Below are positions 61,957 to 64,000 of a DNA stretch of 64,000 nt, piece after piece. Position 1 is the first letter of the stretch; every line of letters starts with the position of its first letter. The position numbers and the translations under genes were made by a program. Under the pieces are notes generated by a model. That model made no database searches and had not been told where the DNA came from. It was given only the letters and a program-made list of their open reading frames with translations. Source of the stretch: Hetaerina americana (Eukaryota > Arthropoda > Insecta > Odonata > Calopterygidae); contig JAKTNV010000003.1 of NCBI GenBank assembly GCA_022747635.1, positions 101,292,454-101,356,453 of the forward strand, in the 5' to 3' direction.

Positions 61957-62270
61957 TTAGGGAAGGCGACCGGCAGCTTAGGTCATTAGCGCCATTAGTG
62001 ATAGGTGGGTCAATTGGTAGTGGTAGGATATTCAGGGAATGGAGGAAGGGTGGAGAGAAACCCGGCTTCGGCGCTCTTAGCGAAAGACCCCAAGGGGTCC
62101 ACAGTTTAACTGCCCCATCCGACGGACGGCGGTACTCCATTTGAAGTGCTCTTCATGTGGCATCCCAATTAGGAATTGGAATACCACTGAAAAATTCGGC
62201 CATCTTCAGGAACCCGGTTCCTCGGGGTGGGAGGCCAGTATATTAACCACCTCACCTTCCCGACCTCTCC
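61957..62270 (-). mobile_element. tRNA-derived SINE, family B, copy 3 (inverted, diverged)
   Basis: On the minus strand the head is gtcgggaaggtgaggtggtt with B-box-like gggttcctgaa (decayed). The body has tttttcagtggtattccaat, ccgtccgtcggatggggcag and aagccgggtttctctccacc. The 3' end is cggtcgccttccctaa. Confidence 0.8.
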
Positions 62271-62424
62271 GTAAGATATTGTGAAAGATACTGGACTGCA
62301 GAGGTAATTAAGGATATGTGTTTAATCTGGTGGACCCACAGTTAATATCCTGAATTTTCTGTAGTTTAAATGTCTTAAATAGTTCAGCATACTCGAATTT
62401 ACCATGAATTGCTGATCTCATTTC

Positions 62425-62640
62425 TGAGCGTTAGAAGCAAATGATGCTGGAGATACTGAGAGGCAATGGGATGCTGAAGGCAGTAATAAAGGAGAGAACT
62501 CTGGGAAAGCGATGTAGAGGGAGGAAAAAAATGGGCATTGTGGGTGGTAGAATAGAGTTAGGAAATAAACAGAGCAAAAGAATGAGATTTTGCGAAATGT
62601 GGTATCGGGTGTATAAGAATATATAATGCCAATTTAGTTA
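62425..62640 (+). pseudogene. LINE 3'-terminal ORF remnant
   Basis: A + frame at 62441-62626 reads MLEILRGNGMLKAVIKERTL, GKRCRGRKKMG, ending near a MRFCEMW. The pattern (LL.VI.G...GKR.RGR.R..) resembles the last residues of CR1/RTE-like LINE polyproteins. No further LINE sequence precedes it, as in a 5'-truncated copy. Confidence 0.55.
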
Positions 62641-63344
62641 GGACTTGGGATTACCGTATTGTTTAGTCCTAGGGTCCATAAAAAATCATCTAATTAAAGC
62701 CGTAGCTAGTGATAATAAAGAAGCAGTCAGAGTTAGTCGAATTTCCCTAATTTTATAGAGTAAATGAATTTTCAGTCTTTGGCTCTTAACAGTTAATTTT
62801 GGAATACCTTTCTTAAATTAATACGTAAGAGTGTATATGAAGTTAGCACAAGCGAACAAAGACAAAAGCACAGAAGCACATAAAAAGAAAAGAAACTCAT
62901 TCGTTTTCGAATTTTCGGTGGTTCAAGCCACCTTTCTCAAGGAAGAGAAGGAAGGAACTGAGGAAAATAAGGGGCTGGACACGCCAGATAGAAGGAGAAG
63001 GTGGGGAAAGGTTTGCGAGGGGAAGAGTTGAGAAAGGGAATGTTAGAATTGTGGGAAGAGTGTGAAAGGTGTCAGGAGCGGAGGGGGGATGAAAATATGC
63101 AAAGATCGGGATAATTAATGTCTAATATTAATATCTGGGTGATTCCAGGAATCCAGGAGCCAGATAAACGCCTGCTCTATTGTTTTGAGTTTGAGTGGAG
63201 GGTCAGCGGGTTGGAGGGATGCTAAAATGGATACACTATAGCATTAGCTATTGTGTATCCATTTCAAGTCATTTCGACTTATATATATATATGTACTTGT
63301 AAGCCATATATTCATACACTACCATACCATATACTCAAATATAT
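62641..63344. other. intergenic sequence with a short hairpin
   Basis: 63225-63264 is an inverted repeat (aaatggatacac ... gtgtatccattt) with inner pairing and a loop of a few bases. Nothing else recognised. Confidence 0.5.
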
Positions 63345-63364
63345 ATAACGTTATGTGTGTGTGT

Positions 63365-63459
<95 letters not shown>

Positions 63460-63466
63460 TATATAT
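63345..63466. repeat. (AT)n microsatellite with GT and CA flanks
   Basis: A (GT) run, about 85 bp of AT, then a (CA) run. The mirror-like arrangement makes the whole block able to fold back. Confidence 0.95.
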
Positions 63467-63566
63467 GTCTTCGAAATAGAAGGCTCTTCGGCGACGCACA
63501 AATATATAAAAACACTGATATAGATATTTAAAAAATATAAACACAAAGAAAGGACACAAACATGAA

Positions 63567-63640
63567 TTTTTGATGTTTCGACGGCACGGCCGTCATCATC
63601 AGATCTGATGATGACGGCCGTGCTGTCGAAACGTCAAAAC
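63567..63640. repeat. 74-bp near-perfect palindrome with hammerhead-like cores
   Basis: 37-bp arms meet at agatct (63601-63606) and differ at three positions. Each arm reads outward CTGATGA, one base, GACGGC-CGT-GC(T/C)GTC, GAAAC. A third, minus-strand version (63708-63742) has CTGATGA, one base, GATG...CATC, GAAAC. CUGAUGA plus helix plus GAAA is the hammerhead ribozyme core, described in Penelope-like retroelements. Stem III and a cleavage site are not evident, so catalysis is unproved. Confidence 0.6.
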
Positions 63641-63788
63641 TACATACGTGTCAGTGAATTCTTCTCGGGATTTCATCCGGGTAATCTCCTCCATCTCCAT
63701 CGCTGCCGACGTTTCGATGAAATCCTTTTCCATCGTCATCAGGGCCGATGATGTCAGTCTGAAGGTGCCGGTTTATATATCCTCGGTG

Positions 63789-63952
63789 GTCATGTTGGGT
63801 CCCTTCTGATTGGCGGAGGCCGAGCACGTTTTCCCGCCTTTTTCAGGATTGGGTCCCATGTCCTGCTTAGGTCATGTTGGGTCCCTTCTGATTGGCGGAG
63901 GCCGAGCACGTTTTCCCGCCATTTTCAGGATCGGGTTCCATGTCCTGCTTAG
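63789..63952. repeat. 82-bp direct tandem duplication
   Basis: 63789-63870 and 63871-63952 (start gtcatgttgggtcccttctg, end tgtcctgcttag) differ at only a few positions. Confidence 0.9.
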
Positions 63953-64000
63953 GCTGAAACCCTCGTCTCTGTTAAAGTTATTCTTAAAAATTTAAATTGA

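Larger units (their letters stand above)
63555..64000. mobile_element. terminal part of an unidentified repeat, possibly Penelope-like
   Basis: Combines the palindrome, the third hammerhead-like motif and an 82-bp tandem duplication. No reverse transcriptase or GIY-YIG frame is in the window, which ends here, so the class is a guess from the motifs. Confidence 0.3.

Noticed and set aside
63789..63952. CRISPR-like array
   Set aside because: Two adjacent direct copies without spacers in a eukaryotic repeat region.

Overview
The window is animal nuclear DNA and fits an arthropod, probably an insect. The only host gene I can follow is split into 15 exons with GT-AG introns of up to about 10 kb. 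The DNA is AT-rich and carries long AT microsatellites, tRNA-derived SINEs, mariner/Tc1 transposons, LINE remnants and a gypsy-class LTR element with an envelope gene. No rRNA, CRISPR array or prokaryotic operon was seen. The species cannot be named from the sequence.

Positions 20-34864 (+) hold the 3' part of an LMO7/LIMCH1-family gene, called smallish (smash) in Drosophila. Fifteen exons join in consistent phase to give about 1447 codons. A DUF4757-type segment lies at the left edge, followed by a long acidic, Pro/Ser-rich middle and a C-terminal LIM zinc finger. The N-terminal exons lie before the window. In Drosophila this family acts at adherens junctions and on actomyosin; that role is family knowledge, not something read here.

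Introns carry a SINE (11077-11344), a Tc1-like deletion derivative (14122-14488) and, antisense in intron 11, an 8.3 kb errantivirus-like LTR element (23419-31738). That element has two 592-bp LTRs that look identical, a 4-bp target duplication, an open env frame and a gag-pol whose integrase core is missing. Its gag is split by a mariner (28973-30286) with unusually long (~147 bp) terminal inverted repeats and a frameshifted transposase.

Downstream of the gene (35-41 kb) lie a SINE, a decayed LINE and a second decayed mariner (37803-39057). From about 41.5 kb to the end I recognise no host gene. The region holds SINEs of at least two families, LINE remnants (48.8-51.1 kb and 62.4 kb), microsatellites, and at the right edge a palindromic repeat with hammerhead-like cores, possibly Penelope-related.

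A large-scale pattern stands out. The gene and about 6 kb beyond it are strongly CpG-depleted, exons included. The LTR element inside it and everything right of about 41.5 kb are CpG-rich. This fits long-term germline gene-body methylation with a recent retroelement insertion.
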